Shown in pieces: positions 1 to 9,628 of a stretch of DNA of 64,000 bases. Made by a program: the position numbers and the translations under genes. The notes under the pieces were generated by a model. The model was given only the letters and a program-made list of their open reading frames with translations, ran no database searches and had not been told where the DNA came from. Source of the DNA: Liopterus haemorrhoidalis (lineage: Eukaryota; Arthropoda; Insecta; Coleoptera; Dytiscidae); NCBI GenBank assembly GCA_963971575.1, contig OZ020611.1, positions 181,538,071-181,602,070 of the forward strand, given 5' to 3'. Numbering within the stretch: the first letter of the stretch is position 1; every line of letters begins with the position of its first letter.

Positions 1-339
<339 letters not shown>

Positions 340-1300
340 GAAAGCAAGCCTGGGGGCAGAATCGTTAATCTGCTTGTATCTACTATTTGTCCGCTAAGCA
401 AGGGCGCAGACGTGATTCAACTCCTACTTATGTGTAATAATTTGTGTAAAAATATTTATACAAATTACAGGTTCTGCTTAGCTGTTCGCAACCGGCTATA
501 AACTTTAGGTACCTTTCTGTGTACGCCAAAAAAATGGACTTAAAACTGACCAAATTACTCATGAAAGTACATATTTTGAAAACATGGTCATTGTTGCGCC
601 CGTTGAGCGCAAACAAAAATATTATTATCCAGACCGGGTGTCTGGAAAATTGTATATTATTTTTATATTGCATTTGTGACCGAAGGTTTCCATCCAAATC
701 GTTGGTATCACTTATTGAAAAAAAAATCACTTTTCAGATTTGTTTTCAGCGTATCAAAATATATCAGAAACACTCAATAATTGCCATGTCACAAGTAGTG
801 TGTTTATCAGTGTAATCTACACATTCTGCATAATTTACACAAGAAACGTTTTCCTGTGTGCAGCATTCCGCAGGAAGATCGTTCGGCAAATATCGTGCAG
901 TACAGTTTGTGCTGCACAGTCGTCTCAAGTTTAGAGCGTGCGGCAATCTGTGCAATAGTGTTTTTCGCGGTAAAAATATATAAAAAAATAGTTATTTTAC
1001 TAAAGAAACTGGTTCTTGTCCTTTATAATAATGTTTTATTTTACAAGCGTGCATTTTCTACAAGAGACTCAAAATTTTCTGGATACAATTATATTTCAAG
1101 ATACATTTATAGACATGTTTGGAACAGTACTCTCTGCATATTCAAACACTTTTGCCAAAATATTTTCTTGTACTTCATTTGAATTGTTTTCCTCTTCAAA
1201 TAAAATTTATTTTATATTACTAAAACTTAAAACATATATAATTAACACAAAGTTAACACTGTACAGTTAAGCCGAACGCACTTTTAGCATATGTATACAT
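340..1300. other. No gene recognised
   Basis: Unique-looking AT-rich sequence. Short open frames occur on both strands, but none exceeds about 108 codons, none has a recognisable motif, and they overlap each other on opposite strands. I see no repeat termini here. Confidence 0.6.
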
Positions 1301-1333
1301 GGAATGTCTGCAGAGCCCCAGTTAGGAAAACTT

Positions 1334-1553
1334 GCGCTAGGGGCAAAACCGTGTTTTGGCGCCCTTGGCAAATAAATGTAAGTGATAAGCAAAAATAAGG
1401 TCCTCACCTCCTAAAATCTAAGTGATGAGCAAAAAAAAAAAGTTCCTCACCTCCTAAAATCCAAGTGATGAGCAAAAAAAAGGTCCTCGCCTTCGCAATG
1501 TGGCGCCCCTTAGTCAAGCTCGTCAGCGCCCTTTTCCTTATTGCGCTAGGGGC
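1334..1553. repeat. Tandem repeat (about 41 bp) between GCGCTAGGGGC copies
   Basis: Three units start at 1379, 1419 and 1462 (40, 43 and a partial 33 bp), with the core AAGTGATGAGC, an A-run, then CCTCACCTCC. The array lies between direct copies of GCGCTAGGGGC at 1334-1344 and 1543-1553, and a GGCGCCC motif also recurs near 1359 and 1502. The A-run length is what varies between units. This is more GC-rich than its surroundings and is probably the terminal region of an unrecognised mobile element. Confidence 0.7.
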
Positions 1554-2154
1554 CGTCGCCCCCTCCGCCCCCCTTTACTGCGGCGAATGTCTGCCATTAC
1601 ATATATGAAAGACCTGTGTTCGATTTTTCATAACGTTCAAGGAAGAAGGTGGAGGTGCAGACGTATGGCGGCCAGACTTGCTGAGTAGTAGGAGGACGAC
1701 ACGCTTGCTAGGTGCTCTCTCCGACAAATTAAACACTGTACTCATCTAATATGTGTTGCACGGTTCTTCTTTTTAATCTAACATCGCGAACGATGTGTAG
1801 TGATCACATGATTATGTGCCATCTTCATTTAATAATCTTTGGACCACCCGTCGCCAAGTGACTCGATCTTCGGCATCTCTAACAACTGTCACGAGACTCG
1901 TTCATGTGAGATTGGATATATTGTCCATCGAGTAGGTAATCTTGGTATACAACAATGTTTTTGCCAGAAGTAAAACGTCGCATCATTCTTCATCATGATA
2001 ATGCAAGCTCCCACACAGCACGTCAAACAATTGATTATTTGAAGGAGAAAAAGTCGAACTAATGTCCTATTGCCCGTATTCACCTGATTTATCCCCTAAC
2101 GACTTTTTTTGTCGTTAGGGTCAAACAAAAAATGTCAAAAAATGTCAAACAAAA

Positions 2155-3062
2155 AATTGATGTGAAGTGTGAATTTTCACACATATCAGGGTTTCGCAGG
2201 TATTTATTAACTGTGTGATGATTATTTGGGATGCCAAAACAAATTTTATGTCAAAATATTTTTTTATGAATTTTAATTCGAATGCCTAATACCATTATTT
2301 AAGTTTCTAAATATGTGCAGTATTTTTTTCATATAGCAAGGTTCATTAAAATTTTGATACCTTCAAATATAGAATTAAATTATAATTTCAACACTTCCAA
2401 CTGGTTATCAAATTTACGCTATTAAAAATTAAATGCAAAATTTACCTAAATATAACTAGAATTTTGACAAAATAATTTAAACAAAATAAAAATGCAAAAA
2501 CAACTGAAAAAATAAAAATTAACGGGATTCGACAGTAGTTTCAACTCACTAAGCAACAACGCTACCACTGTGCTATACAGGATCACTCGTTTACTATGTT
2601 AAATAGCGGATTAAATTTATTACATATTTTACTTAAAAACACAAAAAATGCGTTATTTTCCGAAAACATAATCTGATCAAAAATTCCTGTTGTACTATTC
2701 CGGTTCACACCAATGTACATTACTGAGAATTTTTTCAGATTTTTTATTTAAACCATCTGGGCTACAGGGTGTGGGACAAAAAATTTTTTGCACAATTTTG
2801 GCAAAAATCGCGTCAAAATAATTTATTTTGCAAAAATTAAATTTTGATCGTTAATCCACGTACTAAGGGCTTTCATTTGATATCCTACACAGAATTGTAA
2901 AAAAATATATTTTTTTTCGATGAGCATATATTTGTTTATATTTTTAGGGGGATATGTTTTTTAGATGTTTTAGTATTTTTCCTATGTGCGGGTCAAAGAG
3001 TTGTATAAGCATGCCAAATTTCAACTCTCTAGGTTTAGCCGTTTGGCTAAAATTTTTACCGA

Positions 3063-3124
<62 letters not shown>

Positions 3125-3176
3125 GACAAAATGACGGTATAAGGGTTTTTTGGTCATACCTACAAAACCCTAAAAA
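2155..3176 (-). mobile_element. Family A copy 1 (HINE/DINE-1-like)
   Basis: Non-coding repeat. Subterminal inverted repeats are at 2188-2203 (AGGGTTTCGCAGGTAT) and 3156-3171 (ATACCTACAAAACCCT), matching at 14 of 16 positions. A hairpin (GTGTGAA/TTCACAC, 2166-2181) lies outside the first, and a (CAGA)n tract of about 60 bp lies at 3063-3125. A tRNA-like module sits at about 2523-2589 on the minus strand. With the GTCT tract towards the 5' end and the hairpin at the 3' end, the element reads right to left. It splits a mariner relic at an A/T-run. The architecture is that of Helentron-associated elements; no protein is encoded. The other copies are at 6.5, 19.0, 24.1 and 44.5-48.9 kb. Confidence 0.85.
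2523..2589 (-). other. tRNA-like module in family A copy 1
   Basis: On the minus strand this reads TAGCACAGTGGTAGCG (A-box/D-arm-like) and, about 35 bases on, GTCGAATCCCG (B-box/T-arm-like). Internal Pol III promoter character is inferred from these boxes. It is not a functional tRNA gene: the acceptor stem is not evident. Confidence 0.6.
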
Positions 3177-3312
3177 TGCGTGGACAGCGATTTTCATTAT
3201 CTCAAAAAGCTGTTGAAGCCTTCGAAAACCATGTTTTTAAGATACCAACTTCAGAGTGGAAAATTTTTTTTGAGAACTGGTTTGAACGCAAATATTAATG
3301 GCGAATATTTTG

Positions 3313-3367
3313 AAAAGCAATAAATTTATTGCTTTTTTTGGAACAAATTGTTTAAACAATTTGTTCC
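3313..3367. repeat. Two adjacent perfect palindromes (24 bp and 28 bp)
   Basis: 3313-3336 is a perfect 24-bp palindrome centred on AATAAATTTATT. 3340-3367 is a perfect 28-bp palindrome centred on TTGTTTAAACAA. Only three bases separate them. They overlap the stop codon of the mariner relic, so they lie at or just past the end of the transposase frame. Confidence 0.95.
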
Positions 3368-4035
3368 AACTGTTTTTTTTCTATCTTAGTTTTTGTAAAA
3401 ACTTAAAAGGTAGCCTTCGTATAAGGAATATGTTACGCTATTACATTAAAAATATGTCCCAGGTATCCAACATTTGGTCCATAGCGGTCCACCTTCAGAA
3501 ACTAAATGCTTACAAGAATCTGAAATGTGAGAGAATTCACATTTCACAACATTTATTTGTAGAACGTTAAGTTAGCAGATTTTTTTTTGATTTGAAGTAT
3601 CGTTGAAGTTTCGTGTGAGCATTTAATATTAAAAAATAAAAAACATTTATCAAAGGCAATTTATCTCTGCTACATCCATTTCACATATAAATCACAGAAA
3701 ATTACCAATTTAAAACATCAACGGCAAAAAACTTTACTTCCCTAAAACAAAATCTCTCCACAAAAAACAATGAAACAAAACCTGGTACTATCAAAAATTC
3801 AAACGTTCGGTAAACCTTCGACTATAATCGTGTCAATGATATCTTACTGGCCGATATTTGTTATCATAGCCTAGAGGTTATCGGCCGCTAATCCGTCTGT
3901 ATTTATGGTGGATTTATCCAAGTAGCGCTGCTCTGCACATGTGTCCGAAAGCATACTAGTATCTTAAATCCTTCCTTCTTTAATCTACACCAGTGTACTT
4001 CAAACTTTAATAATGCAATGACCTACAAATATTTT
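3368..4035. other. No gene recognised
   Basis: AT-rich sequence without a supportable frame or repeat end. It probably includes the 3' non-coding end of the mariner relic, but I could not place a terminal inverted repeat. Confidence 0.5.
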
Positions 4036-4266
4036 ATATCGAGTGTGAACTTTCACACTTTTTATGATTTCGTAAGTATCTAGCAAATGATAGAGATCCA
4101 TTTTGTAGACCAAATATTGAATGTCTGCCACTAGATAATAAAATCATAATCTGAAGTGAATGATGCAGTATAATAATAATAATAACAATAACAATGATAA
4201 ACACACTATTTGTGACATTGCAAAATTTTCAATAAATATATATTTGATTATAAATTCGCTCTTTTT

Positions 4267-4427
4267 ACCGACCGCCAACATATATAAGGGACGTTTTGTG
4301 ATCATACCGATTTTGACATTTCGAGATTTCGATGGATCTCCACGAATTGAGGTCCCTACATAACGTTTTGACTATTTTTATAATGATGTCTGTCGGTCTG
4401 TCTGTCCGTACGTCTGTCTGTCTGTCC

Positions 4428-4473
<46 letters not shown>

Positions 4474-4938
4474 CCGTCTGTGTACACGTGCAGAGCAAAT
4501 TCGGCTGAAAGGATTTTTATGAAACTTCATATTTAAGCTTCTGCCATCAATAGCACAAGTTGATCACCTTTTCGTAAAAATCGGTTGACTAAAAATGGGA
4601 ATTTACTCGTGTCGATTTTAAGATTTTTGTGAATATTTCACAACAGAAAAATATTTCGAAAAAATTTATTGAACAAAAGTTGCTATAAAAGCAATAGTTA
4701 ATAACTTTTATTTGAGACGTTTTTTGATAAAACGAAAAATTTCGAATAATTTTTGTAAAATTTTTCGAAATTTTTTCCAAGTCTCAATTTTTTCATACTT
4801 ATATGTAACGTTTCCATGGTCATGATAAATAATATCTCTGTTAGAAAATATTAAGCCAAGTTATTTCTACTCTGTTGCTAGTATGTATTTTATATAAGTA
4901 CTTTATGATGGCGGTCGGTCCTGTGGTGGCCATAACTG
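4267..4938 (+). mobile_element. Family B copy 1 (HINE/DINE-1-like)
   Basis: Begins ACCGACCGCCAACATAT directly after a T-run and ends GGCGGTCGGTCC, a hairpin (TGTGG-TGG-CCATA, one mismatch) and AACTG before another T-run. The CCGACCGCCA/TGGCGGTCGG pair forms 10-bp subterminal inverted repeats. A (GTCT/GTCC)n tract occupies about 4384-4482, followed by TGTACACGTGCAGAGC. Non-coding. This is the fullest copy in the window; five others are at 11993, 17476, 47423, 49455 and 59537. The structure (subterminal repeats, GTCY microsatellite, 3' hairpin, T-rich target) matches HINE/DINE-1 elements. Confidence 0.85.
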
Positions 4939-5091
4939 TTTTTTTATGTCTGTATTATTCCTATATATGGATGAAAGATTTGTATAAGTATGCCAAATTT
5001 CAAATTTTTAGCTCTAGGACAGTGTTTTCCAACCTTTTTCTCCTCGCGAACCCGTTATAAAATCCGAACGACTTTGGCGAACCCCCTATGT

Positions 5092-5264
5092 CAGTGTTTC
5101 TCAAACTTTTTAAGTTCGCGGCCCACTTTTGACGAGTAAACATTTTTTTGCGGCACAGTTATTGAATATAGGTTTAAATGGAAAACTGTAAAATTTCGCA
5201 GCACACTCCTAAAATTACACGGCACACTTTTTTTGCGTTTATTTTTCTTTGGCGATTTAAAATT
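5092..5264 (+). mobile_element. hAT-type terminal region, partner end unclear
   Basis: CAGTGTTTCTCAAACTTTTT starts at 5092, followed by GCGGCCCAC and GCGGCAC motifs typical of hAT ends. I could not find a matching right end with an 8-bp duplication, so this may be a fragment of a second hAT inserted near the left end of the 5020 element, or an internal repeat of its terminus. Confidence 0.5.
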
Positions 5265-5557
5265 CCGCCATTACAATAATAATAATAATAATAAATGGTT
5301 TATTTGTAATAAAGCATTCCATAGCTTATAACAAAGAAGTTGGTATACTTGTAACAATATCATATTGAAATATATGTGTAACAAAACATTTTTTCTAAAT
5401 ATATTTAACAATAATACTATACTAAAAATAAGTGTGAACAAAGAAAATTGCATAACTATTCATTAATTATAAAAGATCTCGTGTATAAAGCTTGAGTCGT
5501 GTAATGGAAAATGTTGTTCAATTTTATTGAATTTTTTATTACTAGCAGCGTACAGAC

Positions 5558-6425
5558 TAGAGATGGGTCGTTCATGAACGAACCGGCTCACTGAGCCGAC
5601 TCAGTACACTGACCGAAGTGACACGGTTCACCAAATTGAAATGAGCCGGCTCACGGCTCACTGTATAGTTTCAAGTTTCAAGGATACGATTGGTCGGGCG
5701 ATTGTGAGCAGTGACCGGAGTGATCCGGATCTGGATCGATGTCATGTTGAACTTCGCGAGAACTCGGTAATGTATTATCATAAAGTGTATTATTTATTGT
5801 CATCAATTTGTAGGGCAGTTTATTTGAAACTAATAGGCTTAGTCTGTATTTTCTTACAACCATACTATATAAAAATATTAAATATATTGCCCAAATCCCA
5901 GATGTCCGATTTATAAGGGCAATAAACATCGCCATAAACTTAACACATCTGGTTTAAAATACAGTAGCTACATAAAGTGAATTGTTTGTTTCAAAAATGT
6001 TAGATAAGAACCGGGGCTAAGCGACGTTCTACCTACGAGCGAACGACCGACAACTGACCGGGTCTAAGCGACGTTCTATCTACGAGCGAACGACCGACAA
6101 CTGACCGGGTCTAAGGAAGAGCCGGCTCTAAGCGGCGTCTACCTACGAGCGAACGACCGACAACAGACCGGGTCTAAGCAAGAGGCGGCTCTAAGCGACG
6201 TTCTACCTACGAACGAACTACTGACCGACCTGTGTCTCGGGATCATGTTTACAGTTCATATATTGCAAGAACCGGCTCTAAGCGACGTTCTACCTACGAA
6301 CTAACGACCGACCTGTGTCTCGAAAACATGTTTACTTAACCGGATCACTGAGCCGGATCACTGAACCGGCTCAACAGACCTCCACTGATCTGGTTCCGCA
6401 AACTGAGCCGAAATTGCCATCTCTA
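5558..6425. mobile_element. Family E copy 1: non-autonomous hAT
   Basis: Terminal inverted repeats TAGAGATGG/CCATCTCTA are bounded by a perfect 8-bp duplication GTACAGAC (5550-5557 and 6426-6433). Ends are rich in GAACCGGCTCA and TGAGCCGG motifs. The core from about 6005 to 6320 is a decayed tandem array of about 45-60 bp units with CTAAGCGACGTTCTACCTACG. It has no transposase. Copy 2 at 61369-62370 shares ends and flanks but has a different number of core units. Confidence 0.92.
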
Positions 6426-6514
6426 GTACAGACATCTTGGTTACCATTTAAATAGTCTTGGAGGAAGTGAGTTCTTGTTGCAGAGTAAATAGGACATTCA
6501 ATAAAAAAAAATTA

Positions 6515-7347
6515 TGTGAAGTGTGAATATTCACACATTTCAGGGTTTCGCAGGTATATAATAAGTGAAGGCGGTATGCTGAGTGTGTAGGACAAATTTT
6601 ACTTTGTAGTAATCACGGCAAAATGAACGATATTTTTAAAATAATTTATCGTCTGTTAATCATATAATAAGACTGGTTATTAAATTTACGCTCTTAAAAA
6701 TTAAATACAACATTTGTCAAAATATAACTAGAATTTTGACAAAATAATTTCAACATAATAAAAATGCAAAAAAAAACAGAAAAAATAAAATTCACTCCGT
6801 ACTCGAACTCGAAACCCTTCGTTTTCCAGCCAGTTTAAGAGTGCTCTAACGCATGTAGCCATCGCACGTCATGCATGTGAGTGTCTTACATTGGTATAAC
6901 TTTTGTACTTTGTGAACCAAAAACCACAAAAAATGCCTTATTTTCCAAAAACATAATCTGATCAAAAATTCCTGTTGTACTATTTCGGTTCACACCAATA
7001 TACATTACTTAGAATTTTTTTAGATTTTTAGTTTAAACCATCTGGGCTACAGGGTGTGGGACTAAATTTTTTTTGCACATTTTTGGCAAAAATCGCATCA
7101 AAATCATTTATTTTGCAAAAATAAAAATTTGATCGTTAATCCACGTACTAAGGGCTTTCATTTGATACCCTACTCAGAATTTAAAAAAAATATTTTTGTT
7201 TTCGATGAGCACATATTTGTTTATATTTTTAGGGGGGTATGTTTTTTAGATGTTTTAGTATTTTTCCTATGTGCGGGTCAAAGAGTTGTATAAGCATGCC
7301 AAATTTCAACTCTCTAGGTTTAGCCGTTTGGCTACAATTTTTACCGA

Positions 7348-7381
<34 letters not shown>

Positions 7382-7433
7382 GACAAAATGACGGTATAAG
7401 GGTTTTTTGGTCATACCTACAAAACCCTAAAAA
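6515..7433 (-). mobile_element. Family A copy 2 (HINE/DINE-1-like)
   Basis: Same organisation as copy 1: the hairpin GTGTGAATATTCACAC and AGGGTTTCGCAGGTAT at the left end, (CAGA)n at about 7350-7380, and GACGGTATAAGGG leading to ACCTACAAAACCCTAAAAA at the right end. The left part resembles copies 3 and 5 (GCTGAGTGTGTAGGACAAATTTT) more than copy 1, so at least two subfamilies exist. It interrupts LINE 3' sequence within an A-run. The tRNA-like module lies at about 6797-6862. Confidence 0.87.
6797..6862 (-). other. tRNA-like module in family A copy 2
   Basis: Minus strand: TGGCTACATGCGTTAGAGC (A-box/D-arm-like), then GAGTTCGAGTACGG about 45 bases on (B-box-like). The sequence is quite unlike the module at the same place in copy 1, although flanking element sequence aligns well. 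Confidence 0.6.
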
Positions 7434-8583
7434 TGGAAAATATCTTCTTTCTTCTGCAGGTTACATATAGTGCAATTATTTTGCCCATCCAAATCATATT
7501 TAATGCCTCTATAATAAATTTGAAGACCAAACTTACTGGATAGTCTGATTTGGCTAAGAACTCTGATCTTATTGATAACAGCTTTAAATAGTAGGTAGCT
7601 GTCGCAGACGGGATGATTAAGCTTTAATTGGTGATAATATATACTGTATCTGGTGTTGATCAGTCTCTGTACGTCATTTAAATGTTCTATTTCATGTACT
7701 TCGAGACTATGTCATGCACAGTCGAATTAGATAAAGCATTTGGGTTTTGCCATACAAGTAGATATTCAGTTTTCTCCAGGAACAAGCGAATTTGTGTTGC
7801 CCAGTTGTAAACTGGTTTATTGTTCGGCGATTGGTCGAGTTTTTGTAGTCGGTTGTAAAGTTGTTTTGCGAACCTGGTGTCAGGTATGTTTATCAGTCTC
7901 TTCCACCATGTCAGACAACTTTTCCAAATGGAAACGGATATATTTTTCCTACCCGTTTCCAGTCTCCACATGTGGTTTGGCGTAGATCTTGGACAATGCA
8001 GTAATGTTTTGAGGAATTTCAGTTGCACTGTTTTAGTTTTTTCCAGATAATGTATATCCCAAATCTATGCGCCATAGAGTAATGTGGATTTGACAATACT
8101 TTCATATAGTCTCATTTTTGTTTCCCAGGAATTTGATTTTGACGCTATTAAAGTGGTTCTCACGCTGCCTATAGCCATGTTCGCTTTGGTTATTTGCTGG
8201 TTTGTGGTCCTGGAGGGACTTACCTGATGACGAAAATGTTATGCCCAGGTAACCGCCATTATAATATTATTTTCGCGAACTCTCTTTGTACACCTCGCGA
8301 GCCCCCAGGGGTTCGCGAACCACCGGTTGGGAAACGCTGGTCTAGAACATTTTCCCACAATTTCTATTTAACAGAGAGACACCTGAGTACCCGGTATAAG
8401 AATGTCTTAGTCATATCTACAAAGCCTTAAAACATATATTTGTTTTGCAAATAATCCATTAATATTAAATAAAAATTAACAAATCTCGTACCAGATAACA
8501 ACGTGTTAGGCAAGGGGATTCCATCAGTTTCCTACTTTTCAACATTATTATGGAAGAAAATAAAAAAGTAAGAGATTATTCAA

Positions 8584-8722
8584 TTGAGCAGAGTTTTATT
8601 ACCCGCGGAGCACTTTTTACGAGAAGAATTTGTCGCGGTGCACTATCGTTGCTGTATATATAGAAACACTAGTAAATCGCGGAGCACTAGTAGACGCTCC
8701 GTGCATAGTTTGGGAAACTCTG
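8584..8722 (-). mobile_element. hAT-type terminal region, isolated
   Basis: Read on the minus strand from 8722: CAGAGTTTCCCAAACTATGC, then repeated GTGCTCCGCG and GTGCACCGCG motifs, as in ends of hAT elements. No partner end or 8-bp duplication was found, so this is called a fragment. Confidence 0.5.
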
Positions 8723-8809
8723 CAATAGAGAATGAAGAAGCCAAATTATCTGCTGCACCTACACAGTTCTACTGGCAAGTACAGAAGGCTTGAAAAGATT
8801 CTGTATAGT

Positions 8810-8846
8810 TTTGGTTTTAACCATTCTATGTATGGTTAAAACCAAA
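8810..8846. repeat. Perfect 15-bp hairpin
   Basis: TTTGGTTTTAACCAT (8810-8824) and ATGGTTAAAACCAAA (8832-8846) are exact reverse complements around a 7-base loop. There is no downstream T-run or gene that would make it a terminator; a miniature inverted-repeat relic is the simplest reading. Confidence 0.93.
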
Positions 8847-8849
8847 GAG

Positions 8850-9628
8850 TAGAAAAAATTTCAAGAATAAATCTTGCAAGGATAAATTAGTAGGAATGAA
8901 AAGGGTAGGCAGGTGAAGGAATGCTAATTTAGAAACCGGATGAAAGGAAGCAAATATCAAACCTAGGAAGAAAGAAAAATGAAGAAGATGTGTTAAGTTT
9001 TCTCGGCAATTTGTGAGTATTTTATTTATCTTGCTCAGTTTCAATGAATTGAGCATTATACCTCTTTCTTTACCCTTAACGAGCAAAATATTCGAGGGGA
9101 GTCAGTTTACTAAACACTGGGCTTGTTACTGAGCTTATTTAATGACAAATGACAGTATTAAAAATTATGACAGTATTAAATCCCGCTCAGTTTATTAAAA
9201 TATGCTGTTTTATTTGTAAGGTGAGCGTTAAATATAGAGGACACAGTAGCGTAGCTAATTGTGGTGGTTGGTGTGTGTGTACATACACCCCAATTGAAAG
9301 AAAACTTGAAAGTACACGTACTAATGAAGAATGTTATAAGAAATCGCAGTTGATTGTGGTTTCTGTAGCATCTCCAACTAAACTTCATCGCTTGCTATTT
9401 TGAATTGTGCTACACATAGGTTGTGCGGCACTATCTGAGCTCTACAGGTAGACACCATCTCATCCTCACCCTAAGCTAGAAAATGCAATCATACGTATAT
9501 ATTCCACTTGTTTTTATACCACTATTTCATATTTATAAAAAATTTCAACTATAATTGACAGAGGTGTCCGTGTATTCGCGGTGAAACATAAGTTAATATA
9601 GAATAAATAAATAAATAAAATACTCGGT
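8850..9628. other. No gene recognised
   Basis: AT-rich, with overlapping short frames on both strands and a small (AATA)n tract at 9602-9619. Nothing supports a coding call. Confidence 0.5.

Larger units (their letters stand above)
1951..3323 (+). pseudogene. Mariner transposase relic, split by family-A element
   Basis: C-terminal half of a Tc1/mariner DD34D transposase. At about 1978-2115 the plus strand reads LHHDNASSHTA, then YSPDLSPNDFF, which carry the second and third catalytic aspartates. A one-base frameshift lies between them in an A-run near 2050. The coding trail stops at 2154, resumes at 3177 after the family-A insertion with RGQRF and a stretch ending TSEWK-FFENWFER, and ends in GEYFEKQ and a TAA at 3321-3323, a typical mariner C-terminus. 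A further indel and stop lie near 3295. The N-terminal HTH region and the first catalytic aspartate are not recognisable upstream. Dead; cut-and-paste transposition function is inferred from the family only. Confidence 0.85.
5278..8252 (-). pseudogene. LINE fragment, 3' part, split twice
   Basis: Minus-strand non-LTR retrotransposon. A (TAA)n tail lies at 5278-5293. The 3' UTR continues to 5557, resumes at 6426-6514, and again from 7434. A 113-codon frame at 7687-8028 reads RSTPNHMWRLETGRKN and SCLTWWKRL, the usual C-terminal part of reverse-transcriptase proteins. Upstream (8100-8250) a broken frame reads YLGITFSSSGK. The flanks CCGCCATTACAAT (5265-5277) and CCGCCATTATAAT (8253-8265) match at 12 of 13 positions and are a credible target duplication, so the copy was 5'-truncated on insertion. 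It lacks the catalytic RT core. The net length without insertions is about 1.2 kb. Confidence 0.75.
5020..8339. mobile_element. hAT-like element with nested insertions
   Basis: The left end is CAGTGTTTTCCAACC at 5020; the right end, read inverted, is CAGCGTTTCCCAACC, ending at 8339. Flanking 8-mers are CTCTAGGA (5012-5019) and GTCTAGAA (8340-8347), 6 of 8 identical and fitting the nTCTAGAn preference of hAT transposases. Both ends carry TCGCGAACCC-type subterminal motifs. The interior of the element now consists largely of other insertions: a LINE (5278-8252), itself split by a second hAT (5558-6425) and a family-A copy (6515-7433). No transposase remains, so it was probably a short non-autonomous hAT when it inserted. 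Confidence 0.75.
4040..8436 (-). mobile_element. Old family A relic, multiply interrupted
   Basis: Diverged pieces of a family-A element are scattered over this span. 4040-4079 matches the hairpin plus subterminal repeat (GTGTGAACTTTCACAC, then ATTTCGTAAGTAT). 4945-5019 matches the conserved TGTATAAGCATGCCAAATTTCAA segment with substitutions, and 8348-8436 matches the tract from CAGA-like sequence to GTCATACCTACAAA. Family B copy 1 (4267-4938) and a hAT (5020-8339) sit between the pieces. Much of the element interior is missing, so deletions have also occurred. Reading the three pieces as one original element is an inference from order and orientation. Confidence 0.6.

Noticed and set aside
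428..1270. Overlapping open frames of 60-108 codons on both strands
   Set aside because: No motif, no conserved family, mutual overlap on opposite strands, and AT-driven composition. Not called as genes.
2944..3216. Frames rich in QTDR or CLSV repeats, also at 4.4, 7.3, 12.1, 47.5 and 49.6 kb
   Set aside because: They are translations of the CAGA/GTCT microsatellites in families A and B, not proteins.
5092..8722. Pairing the hAT ends at 5092 and 8722 as one element
   Set aside because: The flanking 8-mers do not match and the span would cross the better supported element ending at 8339.
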